NCBI GenBank assembly: GCA_036003365.1
Contig: DASYSL010000217.1
Location: 1-6,209 of the forward strand
DNA: 6,209 nt
Source: DASYSL01 sp036003365
Lineage (GTDB): Bacteria > Eisenbacteria > RBG-16-71-46 > DASYSL01
Direction of reading: 5' to 3'
Position numbers and translations under genes: made by a program
In this document: piece by piece, positions 6,031 to 6,209 of the stretch
Layout: every line of letters starts with the position of its first letter
How positions within the stretch are numbered: the first letter of the stretch is position 1
The notes under the pieces: model-generated
Seen by the model: the letters and a program-made list of their open reading frames with translations, nothing else
The model's database searches: none
Told to the model about the DNA's origin: nothing

Positions 6031-6209
6031 ATGACCCCGAGCGCGCGTGCGCACACAGCCCAGGATGATCTGTCCGCCCGCTTGGCCGACCTGGCCTACC
6101 GCGGCGGGGCTTCCCTGGTGGCGCTCCTGCCCCAGGCGACCGCCCGCGCCCTCGGCCGGGCCGTGGCGCAGGTGTGCTGGCATCTCTCGCCGCGCCGCCG
6201 CACCAGGCT
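6031..6209 (+). CDS. Probable LpxL/HtrB-type lipid A acyltransferase, N-terminus only
   Basis: An open frame of 59 codons runs from ATG 6031 to the right edge. After about 18 polar residues it reads RLADLAYRGGASLVALLPQ, then ARALGRAVAQVCWHLSPRRR. The hydrophobic helix with LLP, the Gly-rich second helix and the Arg-rich end match the N-terminal anchor of the lauroyl/myristoyl acyltransferase family that completes lipid A at the inner membrane. The catalytic HxxxxD/E motif would lie beyond the window, so the assignment is tentative. CGGA at 6018-6021 could serve as ribosome-binding site. If right, the organism makes lipopolysaccharide. No clear promoter is visible between the tRNA-Pro hairpin and this start. 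Confidence 0.6.
   Translation, partial: MTPSARAHTAQDDLSARLADLAYRGGASLVALLPQATARALGRAVAQVCWHLSPRRRTR

Overview
The window looks like chromosomal DNA from a high-GC Gram-negative bacterium. The best guess is Myxococcota or another former deltaproteobacterial lineage. This rests on the bacterial core cluster der-plsY-gpsA, a MerR-type regulator directly upstream of tRNA-Pro (an arrangement I associate with deltaproteobacteria), a proline/alanine-linker HNH protein of a type common in such genomes, and strong G/C at third codon positions. The lineage is inference.

Layout. (1) Bases 1-1459, minus strand: an HNH-nuclease-family gene that runs off the left edge. It is absent from a closed-ORF listing only because its stop lies outside the window. 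(2) Bases 1460-1803: a divergent intergenic region with an 11-bp triplication in the HNH leader, two degenerate copies of a GC-rich palindrome, a possible minus-strand promoter, and a clear sigma-70-type promoter for the next gene. (3) Bases 1804-1878: tRNA-Gly(CCC). (4) Bases 1942-4915: der (ribosome-assembly GTPase), plsY (acyl-phosphate:glycerol-3-phosphate acyltransferase) and gpsA (glycerol-3-phosphate dehydrogenase), joined by 4-nt stop/start overlaps and therefore almost certainly one operon. GpsA makes the sn-glycerol-3-phosphate that PlsY acylates, so the last two genes are consecutive steps of phospholipid synthesis. (5) Bases 4973-5764: a MerR-type DNA-binding protein with a long coiled-coil and low-complexity tail. 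(6) Bases 5868-5944: tRNA-Pro(GGG) with its own promoter and a following hairpin. (7) Base 6031 to the right edge: the start of a probable LpxL/HtrB-type lipid A acyltransferase.

The most unusual signal is a dispersed near-perfect palindrome, consensus CTGCCCCC(R)GGGGCAGT, found five times in 6.2 kb. One copy is in the HNH gene, two degenerate copies are in the intergenic region, and two identical copies are in gpsA. All three coding copies are read in the same frame as Leu-Pro-(Pro/Leu)-Gly-Ala-Val, and only the intergenic copies carry indels. This resembles a highly iterated palindrome of the kind known from cyanobacteria (HIP1), but with a different sequence. The rest of the core region is ordinary housekeeping DNA.
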